A DNA stretch of 12,721 bases, from NCBI GenBank assembly GCA_023428265.1, contig JAEYYW010000163.1, positions 1 to 12,721 of the forward strand. The letters run 5' to 3'. The stretch's first letter is position 1. Every line of letters begins with the position of its first letter. The DNA comes from Bacillota bacterium. GTDB lineage: Bacteria > Bacillota > Clostridia > Christensenellales > UMGS416. Shown in pieces: positions 1 to 6,886 of this stretch. A program made the position numbers and the translations under genes. A model generated the notes under the pieces. It was not told where the DNA came from and ran no database searches. It worked only from the letters and a program-made list of their open reading frames with translations.

Positions 1-1395
1 GGCATCCGCGCCGAAAACGAGGCCGGGGAGGAGTTCTTTGCCTATGGCGGCGACTTCGGAGACCGGCCCAACGACAGCAACTTCTGCATCGACGGCCTCA
101 CCACGCCGGAGCACGACCCCCACACCAGCCTGATTGAGCTGAAGAAGGTGCTGCAGCCGGTGAAGGTGGAGGGCCTTGGCGGCGGCCGCATCCGCGTGAC
201 CAACCTGAACTTTTTCACCGATCTAACCGGGCTCGACGGCGCGTGGTGGGTCACAATGGACGGCAAGACCATCAAATCCGGCTCGCTGGGCAATCTGGAC
301 ATTGCCCCCGGCCAATCCCGGGAGATCGACATCCCCGTGGGTGACATGGGCCGCAACGGCGACTGGCAGCTGGAAACGCTTTTCACACTGAAGGCCGACA
401 CAGCATGGGCCCGGCAAGGCCACCTGGTGGCCCGCGAGCAGCTGGCACTGAAGGCTGCGGCAAGCATTCCCGCAGACGCCAGCGGCCTGCCGGCCATTGA
501 CGTGAGCGTGCTGGAGGGCGACATTTTAGTGAGCGGCCTCAGCTTCACGGCGATGTTTTCTGAAGACACCGGCCGCCTTGAGTGGTATGAGCACAGGGGC
601 CAGCCGGTGGTCTCCGGCCCCATCAAGCCCAACCTGTGGCGGGCCCCCACCGACAACGACAAGCCGATGGTCTCCCTTTGGAAAGAGGCGGGCCTGGATG
701 ACCTGCAGAGCCGCGTGGCCGATGTTTCCTATGAGCAGCGCGGCAGCAATGAGTTTGCGCTCACCGCTGAGACGGTGCACGGAGCCTATGGGAAAGACCC
801 GGCCCTCCGGATGACCAGCCGCTACACCGTGTATGGCGACGGAACCATACGCTGCCGCTTTGAGTTCAGGCCCAACCCGAACCTGCCCCACCTGCCCCGT
901 CTGGGCGTGACGATGGAGCTGGAGAGCGATATGGACAGGCTCAAGTGGTATGGCCGGGGGCCCCACGAGAACTACCCGGACAAGAAGACCGCCGCCCACG
1001 TCGGCCTCTATTCCGGCACGGTGGCAGAGCAGCATGAGGAATACACCCGCCCGCAGGAAAACGGAGCCAAGTGCGACGTGGCCTGGGCGATGCTGCATGA
1101 CGCCCGGGGTCTTGGCATGCTCTATGCCGGGCAGCCCGCCTTCAGCTTCAGTGCCCACGATTATTCGGATATGGATCTCACGCTGGCGGAGCACACCTAC
1201 GAGTTGGAGAGTCAGGAGGCCATCACCCTCAACATCGATTACGCACAGGGCGGCCTTGGTTCTGCCAGCTGCGGCCCCGGCCCGCTGGAGCAATACCAGA
1301 TAAAGCCCGAGCCGGCGGTGCTGGAATTCGTGATGCGGCCTGCGGTGCATGGGCAGGATGATTTGTTTTTGAAGGCCAGGAGGGTGCCGGAGTAA
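1..1395 (+). CDS. lacZ: Beta-galactosidase, glycoside hydrolase family 2, C-terminal part (5' end outside window)
   Basis: The frame is open from base 1 to a TAA stop, giving 464 residues of a LacZ-type enzyme that hydrolyses terminal beta-galactosides such as lactose. Seen: the end of the TIM-barrel region with YGGDFGDRPND (residues 16-26), an intermediate beta domain, then the large C-terminal beta-sandwich (Bgal_small_N family) with WRAPTDND (213-220), WYGRGPHENYPD (316-327) and PQENG (351-355). These are hallmark motifs of family 2 beta-galactosidases. By comparison with E. coli LacZ, roughly 550-600 N-terminal residues lie to the left, including both catalytic glutamates, so activity cannot be judged here. 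No signal peptide can be assessed; the family is normally cytoplasmic. The gene converges on the lipoprotein operon and ends just before a hairpin terminator. Family assignment is firm; exact substrate is inferred. Confidence 0.93.
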   Translation, partial: GIRAENEAGEEFFAYGGDFGDRPNDSNFCIDGLTTPEHDPHTSLIELKKVLQPVKVEGLGGGRIRVTNLNFFTDLTGLDGAWWVTMDGKTIKSGSLGNLDIAPGQSREIDIPVGDMGRNGDWQLETLFTLKADTAWARQGHLVAREQLALKAAASIPADASGLPAIDVSVLEGDILVSGLSFTAMFSEDTGRLEWYEHRGQPVVSGPIKPNLWRAPTDNDKPMVSLWKEAGLDDLQSRVADVSYEQRGSNEFALTAETVHGAYGKDPALRMTSRYTVYGDGTIRCRFEFRPNPNLPHLPRLGVTMELESDMDRLKWYGRGPHENYPDKKTAAHVGLYSGTVAEQHEEYTRPQENGAKCDVAWAMLHDARGLGMLYAGQPAFSFSAHDYSDMDLTLAEHTYELESQEAITLNIDYAQGGLGSASCGPGPLEQYQIKPEPAVLEFVMRPAVHGQDDLFLKARRVPE

Positions 1396-1436
1396 CTGAA
1401 AAATACAATTAACACTGGAAATACTTATTAAACAAA

Positions 1437-1465
1437 GGCAGCGGCATAAGGCCGCTGCCTGTTTT
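1437..1465. terminator. Bidirectional rho-independent terminator
   Basis: A perfect 9-bp stem GGCAGCGGC (1437-1445) / GCCGCTGCC (1451-1459) with a 5-base loop is followed on the + strand by TGTTTT. On the minus strand the same stem is followed by TTTGTTTAAT. It lies 41 bases after the beta-galactosidase stop and 22 bases after the stop of the convergent lipoprotein gene, so it can end both transcripts. Confidence 0.85.
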
Positions 1466-1487
1466 GCTTGCCGGTTGCTGACATGAC

Positions 1488-2585
1488 CTATTCCAGCGGA
1501 CCATCCGTCGGCTTGGGCTTGTTCTTCTTGTTGTAGGTGTTGCCATTGCAATACACCGGTGCTTTGGGATCCGGCACATAATCGCTGGAACCGATGACAA
1601 GCACATCCCCAAGCGGTCTTTGGCCGCCGAAGTCCTCATTGTAACCAGCCCGAAAAAGCTGCTCACCCATAAACACCATCGATGTGGAATGGCCGCCGTC
1701 CAGGTTGTAAGCCACAACACAGTTGTTGCTCAGATACAGTTTGGCGAGCCCCTCCAGCGTAAAGCCGCCCAATGCCACAATGCAAATGTAGTGGCCGGGC
1801 TCCACCATGCCGATGGAGGAACGCCGGTTGCCGGATCGCAGATTGTGGGAGCGCACCGATTTGTGCACCTTGCCCTCGCTCACAAGGATGGGGCCAAAGG
1901 CGAAAGAGTCTTTCACGCCTGACGCCTGAAGCTGCTTGGCTGTTACCTTCCCCGGCTCATAAACTTTGAGCTCCCCGTCAGGCATCACAGCCAACGTTGG
2001 AGCTTTCTTTCTGTCATAATAGACCTTACCCAGGCGGATCATCACGCCCTTGTCATTGCCGCGGTGGGCAACAAAATCGGCAGTGATGGCAAAGATTGCC
2101 TTGTTTTGCCTTGCGATCAGATACGGCAACACCCGTTTGCTCCCTGCCGGATCCCGGTCGGCGAAGGCTCCCATGGGCAGTGGCCCACGCGTGAAGATTT
2201 CAGCCCGCAGATATTTCGCTTTGCCGGCCTTCAGCAGCTCGATTCGGATACTGAGTGACTCATCACGATAAACCCATGGGCCATGATCCGGATCCTGCAC
2301 AGTCAAATGGGCTCCGCACGGAGAGAAGTGCTCCGCCCAGGGGTCTGGCGTGGGTGTGGGGGCAGGCGTGGGTGTAGGTGATGGAACTGGAGTTGGTGAT
2401 GAAGTGGGTGTGGGCGTTGGAGATGACAGGGTTGTTGGAGATGGTAAAGGCATAGGGGAAGGAACCGCCGCTTCGGTCTGTCGGGCGGCAGAACTGGGGC
2501 GCAAGGCGGCTCCTGACCCGCAGGAACATAAGAAGACAAATACCAACAGCAACGCGGCCATCCGCAGGATGCGCGTTTGAGGCAT
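1488..2585 (-). CDS. Lipoprotein with phosphodiester glycosidase (NAGPA-like) domain, copy 2
   Basis: This 365-residue protein is predicted to be anchored outside the cell membrane. Seen: an N-terminal hydrophobic stretch ending in the lipobox LCSC (Cys22), a Ser/Thr/Pro linker (about residues 42-82) ending in DPW, and a globular domain with ITAD (167-170), FGPILV (230-235), SIGMVEPG (257-264) and YNLDGGHSTS (293-302). These fit the phosphodiester glycosidase family that includes N-acetylglucosamine-1-phosphodiester alpha-N-acetylglucosaminidase. Bacterial members are thought to act on cell-surface glycans, so the substrate here is unknown. The paralogue just upstream has Asn where this copy has Thr in ITAD; the family usually has Asn, so altered activity is possible. 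I chose the ATG at 2585 because a G-rich Shine-Dalgarno (AGGGGTG) sits 7 bases upstream; a GTG at 2594 is the alternative. It is the second gene of an operon, 15 bases after the preceding stop. Confidence 0.85.
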   Translation of the reverse strand: MPQTRILRMAALLLVFVFLCSCGSGAALRPSSAARQTEAAVPSPMPLPSPTTLSSPTPTPTSSPTPVPSPTPTPAPTPTPDPWAEHFSPCGAHLTVQDPDHGPWVYRDESLSIRIELLKAGKAKYLRAEIFTRGPLPMGAFADRDPAGSKRVLPYLIARQNKAIFAITADFVAHRGNDKGVMIRLGKVYYDRKKAPTLAVMPDGELKVYEPGKVTAKQLQASGVKDSFAFGPILVSEGKVHKSVRSHNLRSGNRRSSIGMVEPGHYICIVALGGFTLEGLAKLYLSNNCVVAYNLDGGHSTSMVFMGEQLFRAGYNEDFGGQRPLGDVLVIGSSDYVPDPKAPVYCNGNTYNKKNKPKPTDGPLE

Positions 2586-2600
2586 TTCCCCCACCCCTGT

Positions 2601-3686
2601 TTACTTGTTATACCCTTTCACCGGATCGTTGACTCCGGGCACCAGGTCAGACTGACCGATTGCGATCAGCTCCGGCAGCGAGCGCTGGCCATAACCAAGC
2701 TCATCATTGAAGATCTTGGAGTTGATCTGCTCGCCCATAAACACCATCGTGGAAGACTGGCCGCCATCCAGGTTGTAGGCAAGCTTGCTGCCAAGCTCCA
2801 GCTGGATTTCAGCGAGCTGATCCAGCGTAATGTTTCTGCTGATCACGCAGAAGTAGTGGCCGGGCTCCACCATGCCGATGGAGCAGCGGGTGTTGGCTTT
2901 GTTCAGAGACTTATAAACTGAGTGCAACTTCATATCAGGATTGACCTTGCCGTCCTTCACAAGCACGGGGCCAAAGCAGAATGTGTCGGTCACGCCCATG
3001 TCCAGCAGCTGCTGGGCGGTGACTTCACCCTTTTCAAACACCTTCATGGATCCATCGGGCATAAACGCGAGGGTTTCCCCGTCATTCTTTTCCAGCATGA
3101 CCTTGCCGTTGCGGATCAGGATGCCCTTTTTCCGGGAGACGCCTTTTGTGAGGGTGTTGTGGTTCCAGTAGTCGGCATTGATCGCAAACACCGATTTGTG
3201 CATACGGGCGGTGTACCAGGGCATCTTGACAGTCTTTGGCTTCTCCGGGTTGGCAAAGGCGTTCTGGAAGAGCGGCTTGCGGGTGTAGATCTCAGCCACG
3301 AAGTTTTCGCGGTTGTTGCGCATCAGCACGCTGATCGAAACATACAGGTCTTTATCTTTATACAGGTATGTGCCTTTGAGTGTATACGGTTTGGAGACTT
3401 CCACCACCGGCGTGTCGCTGAAGAAGCCCGCCCAGGGGTCCGGCGTCGGTGTGGGCTCCGGCGTGGGTGTGGGTGTGGGCTCCGGCGTTGGGGTCGGCGT
3501 GGGCTCCGATGTGGGTGTGGGTGTGGGCTCCGGCGTCGGGGCCAAGGTGGGTTCTACAGTGGGTGTGGGAGCGGAACCGCTGCCGCCGGACACCAGTGAG
3601 CAGCCGGGCATGGCAAAGAGCATGGCAAAAGCCAGACAGGCCGCCAGGAACACATTGACTATGCCGGAACGCTTGGATCGATTCAT
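2601..3686 (-). CDS. Lipoprotein with phosphodiester glycosidase (NAGPA-like) domain, copy 1
   Basis: This 361-residue paralogue of the downstream gene is predicted to be exported. Seen: a basic start (NRSKRSG), a hydrophobic segment, and a lipobox-like MPGC with Cys29 as the likely lipidated residue (the -3 Met is slightly unusual). Next come a Thr/Pro/Glu linker with four 8-residue repeats (about 53-84), the DPW motif, and the catalytic-type domain with INADYW (169-174), FGPVLV (238-243), SIGMVEPG (269-276) and YNLDGGQSST (304-313). The family cleaves sugar-1-phosphodiesters in vertebrates; bacterial targets are likely surface polymers, which is inference. The ATG at 3686 is preferred over in-frame starts up to 3797 because AAGGTG lies 9 bases upstream, the signal peptide then has normal length, and the promoter near 3770 would otherwise lie inside the coding region. 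First gene of the two-gene operon. Confidence 0.87.
   Translation of the reverse strand: MNRSKRSGIVNVFLAACLAFAMLFAMPGCSLVSGGSGSAPTPTVEPTLAPTPEPTPTPTSEPTPTPTPEPTPTPTPEPTPTPDPWAGFFSDTPVVEVSKPYTLKGTYLYKDKDLYVSISVLMRNNRENFVAEIYTRKPLFQNAFANPEKPKTVKMPWYTARMHKSVFAINADYWNHNTLTKGVSRKKGILIRNGKVMLEKNDGETLAFMPDGSMKVFEKGEVTAQQLLDMGVTDTFCFGPVLVKDGKVNPDMKLHSVYKSLNKANTRCSIGMVEPGHYFCVISRNITLDQLAEIQLELGSKLAYNLDGGQSSTMVFMGEQINSKIFNDELGYGQRSLPELIAIGQSDLVPGVNDPVKGYNK
3438..3530 (-). repeat. In-frame 24-bp tandem repeat encoding an 8-residue Thr-Pro linker unit
   Basis: The linker of the upstream lipoprotein consists of four consecutive octapeptides of the type EPTPTPT(P/S), the last one altered to EPTPTPDP. The Glu residues recur exactly every eight positions. 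Such a linker probably holds the enzymatic domain away from the membrane or through the cell wall. The period makes copy-number change by slippage plausible. Confidence 0.85.
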
Positions 3687-4036
3687 GATAGCAAACACCT
3701 TTTCTTCATCAGTGTGATAATAATCAGAAAAAAATCTTTCGTGCACACCCTGCGCGCACACCAAGCAATTATAGCAAAGTATCATGAAATCCGCCATCGG
3801 GAGATTTCACAAGAATGATTGGAATCTGCCGGATTGTGCCAGCCGCCGCTCCGAAGAAAGGGGAGAACCATCCGGCACATTCCGGCAAAATCACCGGCCA
3901 AAAGCGCCGTCGCCGGGGCAATGGCGGCCATTCCCGCCGGATCGCCAACATTCCCCCCGCGCCGTCCGACGAAAACATACTGCCCCTAGTGATATGTTTA
4001 TATAGGTACATACTATATCTAGCGGGGGCGAGTCGC
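3687..4036. other. Divergent intergenic region between the lipoprotein operon and spoIIE
   Basis: This 350-base stretch holds the lipoprotein promoter at its left end. The centre (about 3815-3975) is GC-rich and open in the spoIIE frame, but it encodes an Arg/Pro-rich peptide that does not look like SpoIIE. The right end (3976-4020) is strongly A+T-rich and contains the inverted repeat ATATAG (4000-4005) / CTATAT (4013-4018), where the spoIIE promoter probably lies. A sequence at 3966-3975 matches 7 of 10 bases of the Spo0A box TTGTCGAAAA, which is suggestive only. I see no clear -35 element, tRNA or small RNA. Confidence 0.5.
3768..3776 (-). promoter_or_regulatory. Extended -10 promoter of the lipoprotein operon
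   Basis: On the minus strand the bases read TGCTATAAT: a perfect TATAAT -10 hexamer preceded by the TGN extension. No good -35 hexamer is found 16-18 bases upstream, which is tolerated in extended -10 promoters. It lies about 82 bases before the chosen lipoprotein start at 3686, implying a leader of roughly 75 bases. Confidence 0.6.
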
Positions 4037-6427
4037 ATGGGAGTGGCGCTGGGGAATGCAGGCTCAAAAATCTGGGCAAAGCTGGAGATGATCAGGCCCG
4101 AGCTCATCGCGCTGGGCTGGGCTGCCCTGGGCTTTCTCGCTGGCCGGGTAGAGCTGCTGGATGGGTTGAAGCCATTTGGCGCGGCGCTGGTTGCCGCCGC
4201 CGGCGCCGCGGGGCTGCCGGCGCTGCCGGTGGTCATCGGCGTGTGCATCGGCATCATGAGCAAGGGCTTCAGCATCTTCAACGCCGCCGTGCTGGTGCCG
4301 CCGCTGCTCACATTCTTTGCGGTCTTTGCCATACAGCGAAGCCACCACTCGCTGAACATGGGCTGGGGCGGGCTGCTGCTGCTGGCCGCCCGGCTGGTCT
4401 ATCTGCCGCTGCGGCCGCTGCTGCTGTATTACGTGCTGCAATTTGCCATTGAGACGGGCATCGCAATCACGGCCTATTATGCCCTTTATTCCGCTGCCCG
4501 CGCCTATGATGAGGGCCGGCCGCTCACGGGGGCCGGCCCTTTGGTGTGCCTGGCAATCTCGGCGGGCGTGTTTCTGGCGGGGCTTCCGATGTTTGGGTGG
4601 TTTTCTCTGAAGCACTTCATGGCGATCCTGGTCACGCTGGCTGCCGCTACCGCCGGCGGGGCCACGGCAGGTGCTGCCGGGGGGCTGGCCATCGGCCTTG
4701 TGATTGCGCTCTCCGGCGGCAGCGAGATTTTGTTTTCCGGCGCGCTGGGTGTGTGCGGGCTACTGGCAGGCGTTTTTCGGCAACTGAAACGCCTGGGCAT
4801 GGCCGGCGGGTTCGTGCTGGGCGCGGTGCTGATGAGCGCCTGGGCCACAAACCTGGCGCAGGCCGCCGTGCCCTGGGTGGAGATGCTGCTGGCCTCGGCA
4901 ATCTTTCTGGCGATCCCAACGCCTGCGTGGCACTGGCTGGAGCTGCGCCTAAACCACGGCAACGCCACAGACGACGCCGCCCGCGAGCTGCGGTTCACCA
5001 AAATGCGGGAGACCGTGGTGACCAAAATGCGTGACTTTTCCAAGTGCCTGGACGAGCTGGCGCAGGTGTTTGAGGAGACGGCCAACACCGGCGGCGACAA
5101 CTGGGAAGATGTGGCCCCGATGCTGGACTCCGTGGCCGCCGAGGTGTGCCAGAAATGCAGCCGCCGGGAGCGGTGCTGGCAGACCGAGTTTCACACCACC
5201 TACAGCCATTTCCTTACGGCGCTGGCCGCGCCCGGCAAGCGCAAGGTGCTGCTGGAGAGCGACTTCCCGCAGGAATTTCGCGAAAACTGCCGGCAGTTCT
5301 CCGACATTGTGGCGGCACTCCGCAATGCCTGGGGCCTTTTCCGCGTGAAATCCGGTTATCGGCGGCGCATTGACGAAAGCCGGCAATTGGCCGGCAAGCA
5401 GCTCAAAGGCGTGTCGCAGGTGATGGAGCGGCTGGCCGCCCAGTTCAACATGCAGATCCGTGCCAACGAAGACCTGGTGCAGCTGGTGCGGGAGACGATG
5501 CGGGCCATCGGCGTGCAATGCCGCACGATCAGCGTGCAGGAGGGCAAGGCCTTCGGCTTGTCTGTGAAGATTTCAGTGAAACCCTGCGGCGGCAGGCGGA
5601 AATGCAGGGGCTACGAGGAGGCATTGAGCCAGGCGCTGGGGCGGCCCATGCGGCGGGCGGGCACGGCCTGCAACCCCACCGAAAACGCCTGCTATCTGGA
5701 ATTTACCCAGGCGCGGGCCATGCGGGTGACTTGCAGCGGCGCCCAGCGGCCACGGGAAGGCACCGTGTGCGGCGACGCCTGCATCTGGGACAGTCTGGAT
5801 GAGAGCAGCTACTTCATCGCGATCTCCGACGGCATGGGCACGGGGGCCAAGGCGGCGCTCCAAAGCCAGGCGACACTGACGCTGCTGCAGCGCTTTTATC
5901 AGGCCGGGTTCACCGAAGACGTGATCTATGACACGATCAACCAGGTGCTGCTGCTGCGCTCGGTGGGCGAGACCTTTTCCACCGTGGATCTGTGCCTTTT
6001 GAACCTGGTGGATGGCGAAGCCAACTTCATCAAGATCGGAGCGCCGCCCACCTTCCTGCTGCGGAGGGACCAGGTGCTTACAATCTCCTCCCCAACGCTG
6101 CCGCTGGGCATTCTGGATGAAGTGACCCCCGGTGTGTCCAAGCGCATTCTGGAGGACGGCGACATCATCGTGATGGTGAGCGACGGCATCACCAACAACG
6201 AGGAGACCGACTGGCTGGAGGAGGAGATCAAAAATCTGGCCCATCTGGAGCCCCACCAGCTTTCGCAAAAGCTGATGGACTTCGCTGAGATGCGCTACAA
6301 CAAAGCCGACGACATGACCGTGGTGGCCGCTCGCGTGCGCCTGCCCCGGCCCGTGGCTGGCATGGAGAAGCATAGCCGGAAAAAGCTGGTGCGGTGGAAG
6401 GCGCGGATCGCAGGGAGCGGGGAGTAA
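4037..6427 (+). CDS. spoIIE: Stage II sporulation protein E, membrane-bound PP2C-type serine phosphatase
   Basis: SpoIIE dephosphorylates the anti-anti-sigma factor SpoIIAA at the asymmetric septum, releasing sigma F in the forespore, and interacts with FtsZ. From the ATG at 4037 the protein has 796 residues, close to 827 in B. subtilis. Seen: about ten hydrophobic helices in the first 310 residues; a central cytoplasmic regulatory region with the Cys motif CQKCSRRERCW; and a C-terminal PP2C domain with metal-binding aspartates in VCGDA (D580), SDGMGTGAK (D598), VSDG (D716) and KADDMTVV (D758/D759). The frame is open back to 3815, but those 74 codons resemble no SpoIIE sequence. The 4037 start gives a normal N-terminus with a weak G-rich ribosome site (GCGGGGGCG). 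The gene is monocistronic as far as can be seen. Product is firm; start is moderate. Confidence 0.95.
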   Translation: MGVALGNAGSKIWAKLEMIRPELIALGWAALGFLAGRVELLDGLKPFGAALVAAAGAAGLPALPVVIGVCIGIMSKGFSIFNAAVLVPPLLTFFAVFAIQRSHHSLNMGWGGLLLLAARLVYLPLRPLLLYYVLQFAIETGIAITAYYALYSAARAYDEGRPLTGAGPLVCLAISAGVFLAGLPMFGWFSLKHFMAILVTLAAATAGGATAGAAGGLAIGLVIALSGGSEILFSGALGVCGLLAGVFRQLKRLGMAGGFVLGAVLMSAWATNLAQAAVPWVEMLLASAIFLAIPTPAWHWLELRLNHGNATDDAARELRFTKMRETVVTKMRDFSKCLDELAQVFEETANTGGDNWEDVAPMLDSVAAEVCQKCSRRERCWQTEFHTTYSHFLTALAAPGKRKVLLESDFPQEFRENCRQFSDIVAALRNAWGLFRVKSGYRRRIDESRQLAGKQLKGVSQVMERLAAQFNMQIRANEDLVQLVRETMRAIGVQCRTISVQEGKAFGLSVKISVKPCGGRRKCRGYEEALSQALGRPMRRAGTACNPTENACYLEFTQARAMRVTCSGAQRPREGTVCGDACIWDSLDESSYFIAISDGMGTGAKAALQSQATLTLLQRFYQAGFTEDVIYDTINQVLLLRSVGETFSTVDLCLLNLVDGEANFIKIGAPPTFLLRRDQVLTISSPTLPLGILDEVTPGVSKRILEDGDIIVMVSDGITNNEETDWLEEEIKNLAHLEPHQLSQKLMDFAEMRYNKADDMTVVAARVRLPRPVAGMEKHSRKKLVRWKARIAGSGE

Positions 6428-6442
6428 AGGGTTTTTACGTGC

Positions 6443-6462
6443 GGGCGATTCGTGAATCGCCC
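6443..6462. repeat. Palindromic repeat element downstream of spoIIE
   Basis: The arms GGGCGATTC (6443-6451) and GAATCGCCC (6454-6462) form a perfect 9-bp inverted repeat with a 2-base centre, followed by CTACAGG. From general knowledge, hairpins of this form followed by C(C)TAC recur in intergenic spaces of many Firmicute genomes. Only one copy is in the window, so dispersal here is not shown. It lacks a downstream T-tract on either strand, so it is not a standard terminator. The sequence from 6463 to about 6515 carries no gene and may belong to the same element. Confidence 0.55.
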
Positions 6463-6515
6463 CTACAGGTGGGTAAGCGAACCGTATGGTTGGGCCTGTA
6501 CGGGCTGGCCGCACA

Positions 6516-6785
6516 CTACGTACGCGGATCTCCAACACCTTCAGGAGGCGACCCCGACATCGGCCGCCATGCCCCGTGTTTCTGTTTCGCCGTGATTGCT
6601 GCAACCGACTGATCAATGCGGCGCATGCGGGTGTCGGGGGTTTTTGCCTCATCGATGTGGTTGAGGTATTCCTTCTTGTGCGACGGCGGAAGGGCTGCGA
6701 AGAGCTCCGAGGCTGTCTCGTTGAGGGATAAGGCTGCCTGGAAGTCATCGGGGATGAGAAGATACTCCGATTTGTCATTTGTCAT
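6516..6785 (-). CDS. Small YdeI/OmpD-associated family protein
   Basis: This 89-residue protein has the short YdeI/OmpD-associated (OmdA) domain: IPDDFQAAL, then FAALPPSHKKEYLNHIDEAK and TPDTRMRRI at about residues 10-60. It matches the family pattern of a Ser-rearing turn, Tyr-Leu and a conserved Lys-x3-Thr-Arg-x-Arg-Arg stretch. The biochemical role is unknown; relatives have been linked loosely to stress or peptide resistance, which should not be over-read. No signal peptide or membrane segment is present. I chose the ATG at 6785, preceded by GGTGGTG with a 6-base gap, over a GTG at 6797. The last 15 or so residues (Gly/Pro/Ser-rich) fall outside the domain and are encoded by sequence abutting the repeat region, so the C-terminus may be a replaced tail. 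Confidence 0.75.
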   Translation of the reverse strand: MTNDKSEYLLIPDDFQAALSLNETASELFAALPPSHKKEYLNHIDEAKTPDTRMRRIDQSVAAITAKQKHGAWRPMSGSPPEGVGDPRT

Positions 6786-6803
6786 GGCGCTCACCACCAG
6801 GTT

Positions 6804-6851
6804 GAGTATACTCTACTATGTGCAAAGCACATTGAAATTATCGGTGATAAT
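6804..6851. promoter_or_regulatory. Cluster of three inverted repeats upstream of the YdeI-family gene
   Basis: Three perfect inverted repeats follow one another with 4-base gaps: GAGTATACTC (6804-6813), ATGTGC-AAA-GCACAT (6818-6832) and ATTATC-GGT-GATAAT (6837-6851). The first contains a TATACT that could serve as a -10 element for the gene starting at 6785. The arrangement may be operator sites or RNA hairpins; no good -35 hexamer was found. The arm sequences differ, so they are not three copies of one operator. Confidence 0.4.
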
Positions 6852-6886
6852 CCGGCACCGGTCTGTGAGCCCGGTATCACATTTGA

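Noticed and set aside
526..1551. Minus-strand open frame (341 codons) opposite the beta-galactosidase gene
   Set aside because: It lies across conserved GH2 motifs and the terminator; composition is that of a shadow frame.
3438..3530. Regular 24-bp repeats considered as a CRISPR-like or minisatellite array
   Set aside because: There are no spacers, and the repeats are in frame inside a lipoprotein linker; they are coding Thr-Pro repeats.
6443..6462. Palindrome considered as the spoIIE terminator
   Set aside because: The T-run precedes the hairpin on the + strand and no T-tract follows it on either strand.
5573..6778. Minus-strand open frame (401 codons) across the end of spoIIE
   Set aside because: It overlaps the conserved PP2C domain and the repeat region and shows only Pro/Arg/His-rich shadow composition.
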